Shown here in pieces: positions 1 to 8,618 of a DNA stretch of 64,000 nucleotides (within the stretch, counting starts at the first letter, position 1; each line of letters starts with the position of its first letter). Location: positions 1-64,000 of the forward strand of contig NZ_JABFHF010000011.1 of the NCBI RefSeq assembly GCF_015476655.1. The letters run 5' to 3'. A model generated the notes under the pieces. It was not told the origin of the DNA. It saw only the letters and a list, made by a program, of their open reading frames with translations, and made no database searches. Both the position numbers and the translations under genes were made by a program. This DNA comes from Aquiflexum lacus. GTDB lineage: Bacteria > Bacteroidota > Bacteroidia > Cytophagales > Cyclobacteriaceae.

Positions 1-284
1 GCAGAGAGATTACCATGTACAGAGAACTTCCTCCCGGAGAAATTCTGATCTATCCAAACCCTGCCAAACAGGAAACCAATATCCTTGTCCAACTGTCAGG
101 CGCGAGATCGGTGGGCATCAGAATTTTCGATGCCGCAGGCAGGCTGGTGTACGAAGAACAGGAACATCAGGAAGGCAGCTTTGTCCGGAATGTTGACCTG
201 AGTGGCCTGAGTTCAGGTATGTATCAAGTTATGGTACAGGCGGGCAATGAGGTGATGATAGGCAGACTGGTAAAAGAAGAATAA
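1..284 (+). CDS. C-terminal part of a type IX-secreted protein (type A sorting domain), 5' end outside window
   Basis: The frame is open from the first bases of the window, so this is the 3' end of a longer gene and the ATG at 15 is probably internal. The visible tail has the pattern of the Por-secretion C-terminal (type A) sorting domain: an IYPNPAK start, a GIRIFDAAGRLV strand, a LSGLSSGMYQV turn and a short basic end (GRLVKEE). In this family the tail is recognised by the type IX system in the outer membrane and the cargo is released or anchored on the surface. The function of the missing N-terminal part cannot be told. A strong terminator follows. Confidence 0.8.
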   Translation, partial: REITMYRELPPGEILIYPNPAKQETNILVQLSGARSVGIRIFDAAGRLVYEEQEHQEGSFVRNVDLSGLSSGMYQVMVQAGNEVMIGRLVKEE

Positions 285-306
285 CAATTTATGGCTTTTT
301 AATTGG

Positions 307-346
307 ACAACCCCTTCCGGAGAGATCTGGAGGGGGTTGTTTTGTT
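307..346 (+). terminator. Rho-independent terminator after the sorting-domain gene
   Basis: ACAACCCC (307-314) pairs with GGGGTTGT (333-340), extended by TTCC/GGAG-side pairs to about 12 bp including one G-U, and is followed by TTTGTT. It lies 23 bases after the stop codon. Confidence 0.85.
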
Positions 347-421
347 ATTCAAACTTTTTTAAAAGGTTCCAAAAAATGCTTCTGTAATGGCAATTACCCC
401 GTACAAAGATCTATCAGAAAA

Positions 422-496
422 AAGGTTGGAGAAGCTCCATTTTTAATAAGAGAAATGCTCTTCCAACCTTCTCTTTGTGCCTCAGTGTCTTTGTGG
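422..496. repeat. Inverted repeat plus CACAAAGACAC-type intergenic repeat
   Basis: AAGGTTGGA (422-430) is repeated inverted at 462-470. Directly after comes CTCTTTGTGCCTCAGTGTCT (471-490) running on to 496. The reverse complement of 471-496 recurs in slightly changed form at 58236-58261, so this is a dispersed intergenic sequence and not a gene part. Confidence 0.5.
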
Positions 497-567
497 GAAA
501 TAACCACACCCATAATTTAAGGTCTTTTCCTTTGCGCCTTAGCGGGAAACACTTCCCACCTTCCTTC

Positions 568-1776
568 TTACTTAAAAGCCGCTATCCCCGTAATCTCCTG
601 CCCCAAGATCAACAAATGGATATCATGCGTACCTTCATAAGTCACCACTGACTCCAAGTTCATCATGTGGCGCATGATCGGGTATTCTCCTGTAATGCCC
701 ATTCCACCATGGATCTGACGGGCTTCGCGGGCGATTTCCAGGGCCATCGCTACATTGTTTCTTTTGGCCAAGGAAATATGGGAAGTGGTGGCCTTGCCTT
801 CATTCATCATCTTGCCGAGTTTCCAGACCAGCAATTGGGCCTTGGTGATTTCAGTCAGCATCTCGGCCAGTTTCTTTTGGATCAATTGGAAGGAAGCAAT
901 CGGTTTGTCAAATTGTATCCTTTCCATCGCATACCTTCTAGCCGAATCATAGCAATCCATTGCAGCACCCAATGTCCCCCAAGCAATGCCATATCGAGCA
1001 GAATCCAAACACATCAATGGTGCCCCCAAACCGGATTTGTTGGGCAACAGGTTTTCCTTGGGAACTTTTACATTGTCAAAAACCAACTCCCCGGTACATG
1101 AAGCACGCAAAGACCATTTGTTGTGTGTCTCAGGTGTACTGAAGCCTTCCATACCCCTTTCCACGATCAGACCGTGGATTCTTCCTTCTTCATTTTTGGC
1201 CCATACTACTGCTATGTCCGCTTTTGGGGAATTGGAAATCCACATCTTGGCACCGTTGAGTAGGTAGTGGTCACCCATGTCCTTGAAATTGGTCGTCATG
1301 CCACTGGGATTTGAACCGTGGTCAGGTTCGGTCAGGCCAAAGCAGCCCAACATTTCACCTGATGCCAATTTGGGCAGGTATTTTTTTCTTTGTTCTTCGG
1401 AACCGAATTTATAGATGGGATACATCACCAATGAACCTTGGACAGAAGCTGTTGAACGCATCCCGGAATCGCCCCTTTCTATTTCCTGCATGATCAGACC
1501 ATAGGCGATATAATCCAATCCGCCGCCGCCATATTCCTCAGGTATCTGTGGTCCGAAGGCGCCTACATCGCCAAATTTCTTTACAATTTCATAAGGGAAG
1601 TGGGCTTTTTGTGCCCAATCTTCTATGTAAGGACTGATCTCTTTTTTGACAAAATCGCGGATGGAGGAACGGATAAGGATGTGTTCCTCGGTCAAGAGGT
1701 CGTCGATCTGATAAAAGTCCACTCCTTCAAACATATCCTGCTTCAATGACTTGTGGACAGTTGCTGTACTTTCCAT
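568..1776 (-). CDS. Acyl-CoA dehydrogenase, glutaryl-CoA dehydrogenase type
   Basis: A 402-residue flavoprotein dehydrogenase of the acyl-CoA dehydrogenase superfamily. The C-terminal TYEGTHDIH motif holds the catalytic-base glutamate (about E381), and the motif around R107 (GMRSTASVQGSLVMYP) matches glutaryl-CoA dehydrogenases, where this arginine contacts the substrate's second carboxylate. FAD-site features such as GLTEPDHGS and the late IHGGMGITGE are present. Glutaryl-CoA dehydrogenases oxidise and decarboxylate glutaryl-CoA to crotonyl-CoA in lysine and tryptophan breakdown. The ATG at 1776 (MESTATVHK) is preferred because the upstream 21 codons look non-coding. It diverges from kynA by 117 bases. 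The exact substrate is inferred from motif similarity. Confidence 0.85.
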   Translation of the reverse strand: MESTATVHKSLKQDMFEGVDFYQIDDLLTEEHILIRSSIRDFVKKEISPYIEDWAQKAHFPYEIVKKFGDVGAFGPQIPEEYGGGGLDYIAYGLIMQEIERGDSGMRSTASVQGSLVMYPIYKFGSEEQRKKYLPKLASGEMLGCFGLTEPDHGSNPSGMTTNFKDMGDHYLLNGAKMWISNSPKADIAVVWAKNEEGRIHGLIVERGMEGFSTPETHNKWSLRASCTGELVFDNVKVPKENLLPNKSGLGAPLMCLDSARYGIAWGTLGAAMDCYDSARRYAMERIQFDKPIASFQLIQKKLAEMLTEITKAQLLVWKLGKMMNEGKATTSHISLAKRNNVAMALEIAREARQIHGGMGITGEYPIMRHMMNLESVVTYEGTHDIHLLILGQEITGIAAFK

Positions 1777-1893
1777 ATACTTTTGGTTTATTGCTAATTT
1801 AAATGGATTTTTACAGCCGAAAAGCTGCTTTCCCGCCATGAAATAAATAAGAAGGAGGGGAAAAAACTACCTATTTGAGCAAAAAATTCGCAC

Positions 1894-2853
1894 ATGAGCC
1901 CAGTCCAATACCCAAAAGACGTTTTAGACAAAATAGAGCTACTTCAGGAAAAATTCAAGGCTTCCGGTCAGGACCTTTCTTCTTACCTTGAGGGGCTATT
2001 GTATGCTGATTATATGACTTATTGGGATTATATCAATTTGGATATTCTCCTCTCGCTGCAACAGCCCCGGACATCCTTCAAGGATGAAAAGATCTTTATC
2101 ATGTACCATCAGATCACGGAGCTTTACTTCAAGCTGATCATTTGGGAATTGGAGCAGATCGCAGAAAGGGAACCCATAGACGCCCGGTTTTTCAAAGAAA
2201 GGCTGGAAAGGGTCAACATGTATTTTGACCAATTGATATCCTCATTTGCGGTGATGTGGAAAGGCATGGAAAGAGAACAGTTCCTGAAATTCAGGATGTC
2301 GCTTTTGCCATCAAGTGGATTTCAGAGTGCCCAATACCGGGTCATCGAAATTCTGGCCTGTGATGTACAGCAATTGCTTTTCATAGATATCAGGGAGAAA
2401 ATGAAAGATGAATCTGATGTCAATAAATTATTTGATAACCTGTATTGGCAACATGGGGCAGTGGAATTGGCAACAGGTGAAAAAACCTTGACATTGAAGA
2501 CCTTTGAGAAAAAATATGGAATTAGACTTAAAGCGTTTATCCATAATTATAGATCCAATAACATTTGGCAGAAATATGTTTCCTGCACCGAAAAAGACGA
2601 AGAGCTGACCAAACTGATGAAGGACTTTGACCTGAAAGCCAATGTGTTTTGGCCTTTGGCCCATTACAAATCAGCCGTCCGTTATCTCCAAAGGGACCCG
2701 GTAGACATTGCAGCTACCGGAGGAACCAATTGGCAAAAGTACTTACCGCCCCGTTTCCAAAAAGTCATTTTCTATCCTGAACTTTGGACTGAAAAAGAAA
2801 GAGAAGAGTGGGGGAAAGGTTGGGTAGTGAAGGAAGTGTTTGGGGAGGAATGA
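1894..2853 (+). CDS. kynA: Tryptophan 2,3-dioxygenase
   Basis: A 319-residue haem dioxygenase that opens the indole ring of L-tryptophan to N-formylkynurenine. Family signatures are clear: the active-site helix FIMYHQITELYFKL (H72), the SGFQSAQYR segment with the substrate-binding arginine (about R149), the proximal haem histidine in FWPLAHYKSAVRYL (about H257), and the TGGTNWQKYLPP loop that closes over the substrate. Length is slightly above the usual 280-310 residues. It is divergent from the glutaryl-CoA-dehydrogenase-like gene, and no kynurenine formamidase or kynureninase is in the window. A purine-rich repeat starts right after the stop codon. Confidence 0.93.
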   Translation: MSPVQYPKDVLDKIELLQEKFKASGQDLSSYLEGLLYADYMTYWDYINLDILLSLQQPRTSFKDEKIFIMYHQITELYFKLIIWELEQIAEREPIDARFFKERLERVNMYFDQLISSFAVMWKGMEREQFLKFRMSLLPSSGFQSAQYRVIEILACDVQQLLFIDIREKMKDESDVNKLFDNLYWQHGAVELATGEKTLTLKTFEKKYGIRLKAFIHNYRSNNIWQKYVSCTEKDEELTKLMKDFDLKANVFWPLAHYKSAVRYLQRDPVDIAATGGTNWQKYLPPRFQKVIFYPELWTEKEREEWGKGWVVKEVFGEE

Positions 2854-3300
2854 TGGGTGTACAAAGTACAATGAACCAAGTACAAAGAAGGGAGAAGCGA
2901 GAAGCGGGAGGCGAGATACGAGAAACATGAGCCAAGAAACAAGAGCCAAGACACAAGATTGGGTCCGTTGTAAGATTGAGGTTTTGTTGAAATGTGATGT
3001 AAAGGATGCTAAGTAGAGAGATTTCGGGGATTTGATTCGATTGGATAAGAAAATTGAGACTCGCCTATCCTTGTCATTTCGCCTGCCTGAGGTGTCCGTA
3101 ATTAAGAAGCCTGACTGTGGCGGAAGAAATCGATTCAGTCTTAGGAATTAGACCTCTCCTGACGTCGAGGTGACAAGGACAAGTCTATTTCAAATTTCAT
3201 ACTACATTCAATGTAAATTTGTCTTGAGTTTTGAGTCATAAATCTTACGTCTTGTGTCTCACATCTAACATCTCAATTTTAAGGATAAAAACCTTACACG
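2854..3300. repeat. Gene-free gap of dispersed repeats between kynA and the COG2509 gene
   Basis: No credible gene. 2891-2958 is purine-rich with GCGAGA and AGCCAAGAAACAAG units and matches the sequence directly after dnaB (6718-6785). 3068-3186 holds a degenerate copy of the 100-bp palindromic element: CCTTGTCATTTCG near 3069, CTTAGGAATTAGACCTCTCC (3140-3159), then CGAGGTGACAAGG. 3245-3280 is a pyrimidine-rich TCTTGTGTCTCACATCTAAC stretch resembling the complement of the purine-rich family. Confidence 0.6.
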
Positions 3301-4878
3301 ATGAAAAAAGAAATACAATTACAATTAACTCCTCAGGAAGCATATGATGAGGAGGTTTTTCAGGAAGTGGCATTGAAGCGATTGGGATTGAAATCCCATG
3401 ACTCTGATGCCATCGCCCGGCAGGTGAAAAGGTCGATTGATGCACGTGGCAGGCAGGTCAAAGTCAATGTGACTGCCGAAGTATTTATTAAAGAACCCCC
3501 AACTCCTTTTATAACTTCTCCCAAAGTTTATCAAAATGTCAGTAATGCTGATCCTATGATTATTGTGGGTGCAGGGCCTGCAGGAATGTTTGCAGCGTTG
3601 AGGGTCATTGAATTGGGGCTTAAGCCCATTGTGATTGAAAGGGGGAAGGATGTTCGGGCGAGGAGGCGTGACATTGCAGCGATCAATAAGGAACATATTG
3701 TCAATCCCGAATCCAATTATTGTTTTGGTGAAGGCGGGGCAGGCACCTATTCAGACGGAAAGTTATATACCCGATCCAAAAAGCGGGGTGACATCCGCCG
3801 CATCATGGAAATATTGGTTTCCCATGGGGCTACAGAAGAAATATTGGTTGATGCCCACCCCCACATTGGCACCAATAAACTTCCAAAATTGGTAGCAGAA
3901 CTTAGGGAAAGTATTCTTCAGGCTGGGGGAGAAGTGCTTTTTGAAACCAAAGTGACTGACCTGATTTTGGATGCCAATGAAATCAAGGGAGTAATTACCC
4001 AAGATGGAGAAAAGATTTTGGGTCTTGGCGTCATCTTGGCAACAGGACACTCAGCCCGGGATATTTTTCATTTGTTACATCAAAAAAAGATTTTGATTGA
4101 AGCCAAGCCCTTTGCTTTGGGGGTAAGAATTGAGCATGCTCAATCTTTAATTGACAGGATACAATACCATTGTGCGGTGGATAGGGGGTCTTATTTACCT
4201 GCTTCTTCTTATTCATTGGTTCATCAGACTATGTATCAGGGAAAACAGCGTGGTGTATTTTCTTTTTGCATGTGCCCGGGAGGATTTATCGTTCCGGCGG
4301 CCACTTCACCCGGAGAAATTGTAGTGAACGGCATGAGTCCAAGCAGGCGGGACAGCAAATTTGCCAATTCGGGGATGGTGGTAGCGGTTGAGTTGGAAGA
4401 TCTCCCGCAATACCAGAAATATGGGCCATTGGCTGCCATGATGTTTCAGGCTGAGGTGGAACAAAGGGCTTGGAGAGCAGGAGGGGAGACCCAAACTGCC
4501 CCTGCCCAAAGGATGGTGGATTTCACCCATGGAAAGACCAGTAAAAGTTTGTTGGAAACTTCCTATCAACCCGGATTATTGTCGGTAGACATGCATGAAG
4601 TATTACCTGAGTTTATTGCACAAAGATTGAAACAGGGATTGGTTGCTTTTGGCCAAAAGATGAAAGGTTACCTGACCAACGAGGCCCAAATCATCGGAGT
4701 TGAGAGCAGGACTTCCTCTCCGGTAAGGATTCCAAGGGACAAAGAAACCTTCGAACATCCCATCATCAAAGGCCTTTATCCCTGCGCTGAAGGGGCAGGT
4801 TATGCCGGAGGAATTGTATCCGCGGCTATGGATGGGGAGCGGTGCGCAGAGAAGTTGATTGCGAAGGTGAGGGGGTGA
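3301..4878 (+). CDS. FAD-dependent dehydrogenase of the COG2509 family
   Basis: 525 residues. An N-terminal domain of about 80 residues (MKKEIQLQLTPQEAYDEEVF) precedes a Rossmann dinucleotide-binding motif IIVGAGPAGMFAA at residues 87-99 and the ERGKDVRARRRDI segment. The family mark FGEGGAGTYSDGKLYTR follows, and the C-terminus has an EGAGYAGGIVSAAMDG FAD-contact motif. COG2509 proteins are annotated as uncharacterised NAD(P)/FAD-dependent dehydrogenases related to electron-transfer flavoproteins; the substrate is unknown. The ATG at 3301 follows a weak purine stretch (TAAGGATAAAAA). It stands alone between repeat-filled gaps. Confidence 0.85.
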   Translation: MKKEIQLQLTPQEAYDEEVFQEVALKRLGLKSHDSDAIARQVKRSIDARGRQVKVNVTAEVFIKEPPTPFITSPKVYQNVSNADPMIIVGAGPAGMFAALRVIELGLKPIVIERGKDVRARRRDIAAINKEHIVNPESNYCFGEGGAGTYSDGKLYTRSKKRGDIRRIMEILVSHGATEEILVDAHPHIGTNKLPKLVAELRESILQAGGEVLFETKVTDLILDANEIKGVITQDGEKILGLGVILATGHSARDIFHLLHQKKILIEAKPFALGVRIEHAQSLIDRIQYHCAVDRGSYLPASSYSLVHQTMYQGKQRGVFSFCMCPGGFIVPAATSPGEIVVNGMSPSRRDSKFANSGMVVAVELEDLPQYQKYGPLAAMMFQAEVEQRAWRAGGETQTAPAQRMVDFTHGKTSKSLLETSYQPGLLSVDMHEVLPEFIAQRLKQGLVAFGQKMKGYLTNEAQIIGVESRTSSPVRIPRDKETFEHPIIKGLYPCAEGAGYAGGIVSAAMDGERCAEKLIAKVRG

Positions 4879-4924
4879 TGGATGTTGGGCCTACTTGTTG
4901 GGTTTTAGCAGTGGTGGGCATAGT

Positions 4925-4961
4925 AGATTTCTCCTGCCGTCGAGGTGACAAGGAGAAGTCT
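4925..4961. repeat. Partial copy of the dispersed palindromic element
   Basis: CTCCTGCCGTCGAGGTGACA followed by AGGAGAAGTCT matches one arm of the element at 3151-3186, 46177-46213 and, inverted, at 62461-62573 and 62612-62707. Confidence 0.65.
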
Positions 4962-5130
4962 CTATATGATTTTTGAACCTGTTATTGGATCGGTCGTGTT
5001 AAATCCACCTCTCTACCGTACAATTGTCGAAATCGAGTCGACCAGTACAATTTGAATTGTGAATAACTCGTTAATAAGACGTTAATAAATTGTTCAAAAA
5101 GATTGGGGCAAAGGGGCTACATTTGTGGTT

Positions 5131-6717
5131 ATGGCAGAGAATAGACCTACAGGAAAAGACAGAATAGTTGGAAAGAGAAAACCTGATTTGGGGAGCCCCA
5201 TGGGAATGGGGAAATTACCTCCTCAGGCCATAGATTTAGAAGAAGCTGTATTGGGTGCACTCATGTTGGAAAAGGATGCACTTACTGCTGTTGTGGATAT
5301 TTTGAAACCTGAAAGCTTTTACAAAGAAGCACACAAGGTTATTTTTTCTGCTATCCTTGATCTTTTCTCGGATAGTCAGCCCATAGATTTGTTGACAGTC
5401 ACCAACCAATTGCGCAAGAAAGGTCAATTGGAGATGGCAGGTGGTGCTTTTTTTATCACCGAACTTACCTCCAAAGTTTCCTCAGCTGCTAACATTGAAT
5501 TTCACGCCAGAATCATCACGGAACAGTCCATGAAGCGTGAAATCATCAGCATTTCCTCCGAAATCCAAAGAGAAGCTTTTGAAGATACTACGGATGTTTT
5601 TGAGCTTTTGGATAAAATGGAGCAGTCCCTTTTTGAAATTTCAGAAAAAAATATCCGGAAGAATTATTCCGATATGCGATCTATCCTGAAAGAGGCCATC
5701 GTGGAATTGGAGTCCAAAAAAGGACAAAAAGATGGTCTCACAGGTGTTCCAAGTGGATTTACTGCTTTGGACAGGGTTACTTCAGGTTGGCAGAAGTCAG
5801 ATTTGGTCATCATTGCAGCAAGACCCGCTATGGGGAAAACAGCTTTTGTATTGACGGTATTGAGAAATGCTGCCGTAGACCATAACCGTCCCGTGGCAAT
5901 ATTTTCATTGGAGATGTCCTCGATTCAGTTGGTCAACCGATTGATATCCTCAGAAGCTGAATTGGATTCCGAAAAGATCAAAAAAGGAAACCTTGCCGAG
6001 CACGAATGGCAGCAACTTGTCTATAAAACAGGCAATCTTTCGAAAGCCCCATTGTTTGTCGATGATACCCCTGCGCTTTCTATATTGGAATTAAGGGCAA
6101 AATGCCGAAAGCTGAAAGCCCAACATGATATCCAAATGATTGTGGTCGATTACCTGCAGTTGATGTCAGGTGATTCCAAATCCGGGGGAGGAGGAAACAG
6201 GGAACAGGAAATTGCAAGTATCTCAAGGGCCTTGAAAAAAATCGCAAAAGAACTGAGTGTTCCTGTTATAGCCCTTTCACAGCTTTCCAGGGCTGTAGAA
6301 ACCAGGGGAGGAGACAAGAGGCCCCAACTCTCAGATTTGAGGGAATCAGGTGCGATTGAACAGGATGCGGATATGGTGATGTTCCTTTACCGTCCTGAAT
6401 ACTATGGCATCACCGAAGATGAAGACGGTGCTTCTACAGCAGGTGTCGGGGAAGTAATCATTGCCAAGCATAGAAATGGATCCTTGGATACTGTCAAACT
6501 ACGATTTATCGGTAAATACACTAAGTTCACCGACTTAGAGATGAATATACCTTACAAACCCCAAGATGCACTTTATGGAAGTAAGTTTCCAAGTAGTGCA
6601 GGTGGACAGGATTTTGATTCCAGCAATATGATCAGGGTCCAAAGTAAAGCCAATGGGGGTGATTTTGATGAACCCTTCCCAGGTGGAGCGGGTAGTGGAG
6701 AGTCGGCACCATTTTGA
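5131..6717 (+). CDS. dnaB: Replicative DNA helicase DnaB
   Basis: The hexameric 5'-3' helicase that unwinds the replication fork and recruits primase. Counting from the ATG at 5131 it has 528 residues. The N-terminal DnaB domain starts near LPPQAIDLEEAVLGALMLEK (residues 29-48) and the RecA-type motor domain begins near residue 200. The Walker A motif AARPAMGKTAF is at about 229-239, Walker B is IVVDYLQLMSG, and the ALSQLSRAVE and SDLRESGAIEQDADMV motifs follow. No intein or split is present. A GTG six bases earlier (5125) is in frame; the ATG is preferred as more typical. The glycine- and serine-rich C-terminal tail after residue 480 is probably disordered. Neighbours show no replication context. 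Confidence 0.96.
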   Translation: MAENRPTGKDRIVGKRKPDLGSPMGMGKLPPQAIDLEEAVLGALMLEKDALTAVVDILKPESFYKEAHKVIFSAILDLFSDSQPIDLLTVTNQLRKKGQLEMAGGAFFITELTSKVSSAANIEFHARIITEQSMKREIISISSEIQREAFEDTTDVFELLDKMEQSLFEISEKNIRKNYSDMRSILKEAIVELESKKGQKDGLTGVPSGFTALDRVTSGWQKSDLVIIAARPAMGKTAFVLTVLRNAAVDHNRPVAIFSLEMSSIQLVNRLISSEAELDSEKIKKGNLAEHEWQQLVYKTGNLSKAPLFVDDTPALSILELRAKCRKLKAQHDIQMIVVDYLQLMSGDSKSGGGGNREQEIASISRALKKIAKELSVPVIALSQLSRAVETRGGDKRPQLSDLRESGAIEQDADMVMFLYRPEYYGITEDEDGASTAGVGEVIIAKHRNGSLDTVKLRFIGKYTKFTDLEMNIPYKPQDALYGSKFPSSAGGQDFDSSNMIRVQSKANGGDFDEPFPGGAGSGESAPF

Positions 6718-6785
6718 GAAGCGAGAGACGAGATGCGAGAGGCAAGATACAAGATAAAAGAGCCAAGAAACAAGAAGCGAGATGC
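6718..6785. repeat. Purine-rich dispersed repeat directly after dnaB
   Basis: Runs of GCGAGA and AGCCAAGAAACAAG units start one base after the dnaB stop and closely match 2891-2958 after kynA. It has almost no T on the plus strand. Confidence 0.6.
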
Positions 6786-6787
6786 TT

Positions 6788-6908
6788 GACCTTTGAGGTT
6801 TTTTTTGAACCTCGAAGGTCTTAAGAATACAAGTAAGCTTCAATAGGAACTTTGGACCTTTTTCCTAGTGTTAAAACCTTCGAGGTCTGAAAAAAGACCT
6901 CAAAGGTT
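6788..6908. repeat. Two related inverted-repeat hairpins after dnaB
   Basis: Hairpin 1: GACCTTTGAGGTT (6788-6800) against AACCTCGAAGGTC (6808-6820). Hairpin 2: AACCTTCGAGGTC (6875-6887) against GACCTCAAAGGTT (6896-6908). Each has a 13-bp stem with a single mismatch or wobble, and the two stems are the same sequence in opposite order. A tail of TTAAGAA follows the first, so it may act as a terminator. Confidence 0.7.
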
Positions 6909-6973
6909 GTCTTGCCTGCTGCGAAACTGATACTTACAATTTCTTACTTCCATACTTCCAAACTCCCATACCC

Positions 6974-7978
6974 ATGAAAGCAATAACCCTCAATCTCGAA
7001 TTATTGGATAAAATTGAACTAAGCGACATAGACCTTCCTGATCTTGGGTCGAATGATGTACTGGTGCATGTAAAAGCAGCCGCTATAAACCATAGGGATG
7101 AATGGTGCAGGCAGGGTTTGTATCCAAATCTGAAAAACGGAGTGGTATTGGGTTCAGATGGTGCAGGCACCATTGCTGAGGTTGGTGCTGAAGTGGATTC
7201 ATCTTGGGTTGGCAAGGAAGTAATCATCAATCCTGCAATGAATTGGGGTGATGATCAAAGGGTGCAGTCCAAAGATTTTAAGATATTGGGAATGCCGGAT
7301 AACGGCACCTTGGCCGAATATGTAAAAGTACCTGTGGATAGGGTTCACTTAAAGCCTGACCATTTAAATTGGGCCGAATCTGCAGGGTTGCCTTTAGGAG
7401 GATTGACGGCTTACAGGGCAGTTTGTGTTCAGGGACAAGTGCAAAAAGGGAATAAAGTTTTAGTGACAGGCTTTGGTGGGGGAGTGGCCCAATTTGCAGT
7501 TCAGTTTGCCTTGGCCAATGGAGCAAAAGTCTATGTGAATAGCAGTAAGGCTGAGAAAATCAAGAAGGCAAAGGAACTAGGGGTAGAAAACGGGTTTGAC
7601 TACACTGATGACAATTGGTCTGATATTGCCTCGGAGGAAACAGGAGGCTTTGACCTGATCATTGACAGTGCTATGGGAGATACACTTGATCATTTGATTA
7701 AGGTGATTAAGCCGGGAGGTCGAATTGTTTTTTATGGAGCCACCAAAGGCAATCCAAAAGAATTTCAGGCCAGAAAGGTCTTTTGGAATCAGATCCAACT
7801 GATAGGCAGTACCATGGGTAGTGATCTTGATTTTGAGCAGATGTTGGCATTGGTAAAGGGAAAAAATATTGTTCCAGTTATTGATAAAATATTCAAAATG
7901 GGAGATTTTGTACAAGCTTTTGACCGAATGAAAGAAGGTCTCCAAACCGGAAAAATTGTGATCAGGATTTTACAATGA
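6974..7978 (+). CDS. MDR-superfamily zinc-free NAD(P)H-dependent oxidoreductase (quinone oxidoreductase type)
   Basis: 334 residues with the medium-chain dehydrogenase fold: a GroES-like domain (AAAINHRDEWCRQGLYPNLK, then LGSDGAGTIAEVG) and a Rossmann domain with VTGFGGGVAQFAVQFA for the NAD(P) cofactor. The cysteine-rich structural zinc loop of true alcohol dehydrogenases is absent, which points to the quinone oxidoreductase/enoyl reductase side of the family. The substrate cannot be told. It is a single gene with an ATG start preceded by an AT-rich region and the hairpin pair. Confidence 0.8.
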   Translation: MKAITLNLELLDKIELSDIDLPDLGSNDVLVHVKAAAINHRDEWCRQGLYPNLKNGVVLGSDGAGTIAEVGAEVDSSWVGKEVIINPAMNWGDDQRVQSKDFKILGMPDNGTLAEYVKVPVDRVHLKPDHLNWAESAGLPLGGLTAYRAVCVQGQVQKGNKVLVTGFGGGVAQFAVQFALANGAKVYVNSSKAEKIKKAKELGVENGFDYTDDNWSDIASEETGGFDLIIDSAMGDTLDHLIKVIKPGGRIVFYGATKGNPKEFQARKVFWNQIQLIGSTMGSDLDFEQMLALVKGKNIVPVIDKIFKMGDFVQAFDRMKEGLQTGKIVIRILQ

Positions 7979-8212
7979 CAGATTTGGGAGCTGGCAGACT
8001 TTCTTAAGGCAAGCGTCACCCTGATCCCGATGGGATTCGGGGTCTCATGAGGTTCAGGAAAAGCATGATTTTGGGTTAAAAGGTTAAGTTTTTCCAGTAA
8101 TTCAACCGTCTAATTGTACCGCTGGAGATCCCTCGTACCTCGGGATGAAGCAGAAACCGATGTCATTCCCCTTTCTGAAAATGCCAATTTTCTCCACAAA
8201 GATTGAACAATT

Positions 8213-8545
8213 TCAGAAAAGGTCATTTTCAAACAGGAAATTCTGGTAACTGTTTTTCAACTCCTTGAGGGTTTTTTCATCTTTTTGCTCTTTTGCCAAA
8301 CTGATTCCTTTTTCATAAATTTCTTTGGCTTTGTCAATTTCTCCTAATTCATGAAAAAAAGCAGCAGCATGAAAATAGGTAGGAAGGTAAACCTTATGTT
8401 CCACCAGGAGTTTATTAAAATAAACTTCAGCATTATCAGGATTGCTGTTTTGATTTTCCAAGGCCAATGCATACCAATTGAAAGGATTTTGTGGTTCTTG
8501 TTCAGCAAAGATTTTCAGCATTTCGATGCGGGACAATTTGCTCAT
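8213..8545 (-). CDS. Small tetratricopeptide-repeat protein
   Basis: 110 residues with no signal peptide. Two to three TPR-like helical hairpins are visible: PQNPFNWYALALENQNSNPD, then AEVYFNKLLVEHKVYLPTYF and AAAFFHELGEIDKAKEIYEK with the typical G/A-x-A-x-Y spacing. Such proteins act as binding scaffolds; no partner is evident. It diverges from etfB with 73 bases between the start codons. Confidence 0.75.
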   Translation of the reverse strand: MSKLSRIEMLKIFAEQEPQNPFNWYALALENQNSNPDNAEVYFNKLLVEHKVYLPTYFHAAAFFHELGEIDKAKEIYEKGISLAKEQKDEKTLKELKNSYQNFLFENDLF

Positions 8546-8618
8546 GAATTCTTTTTTTAATTATGGCCTTATGACTAAATTCACGCAAATTTAAAAATAA
8601 ATAACCTAAATATACATC

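Noticed and set aside
667-1101. 144-residue plus-strand open frame
   Set aside because: Lies wholly opposite the acyl-CoA dehydrogenase gene and has no family features.
5118-5125. TACATTTG just before dnaB, matching the Bacteroidota -7 box TAnnTTTG
   Set aside because: It is only five bases from the start codon and no TTG lies at the right spacing upstream, so it cannot drive a normal transcript.
8014-8160. GTCACCCTGATCCCGATGGG and nearby CGGGATGAAG in the gap before the TPR gene as another repeat family
   Set aside because: It looks like repeat debris with a short CCCGA/TCGGG stem, but no second copy is present in the window to support it.
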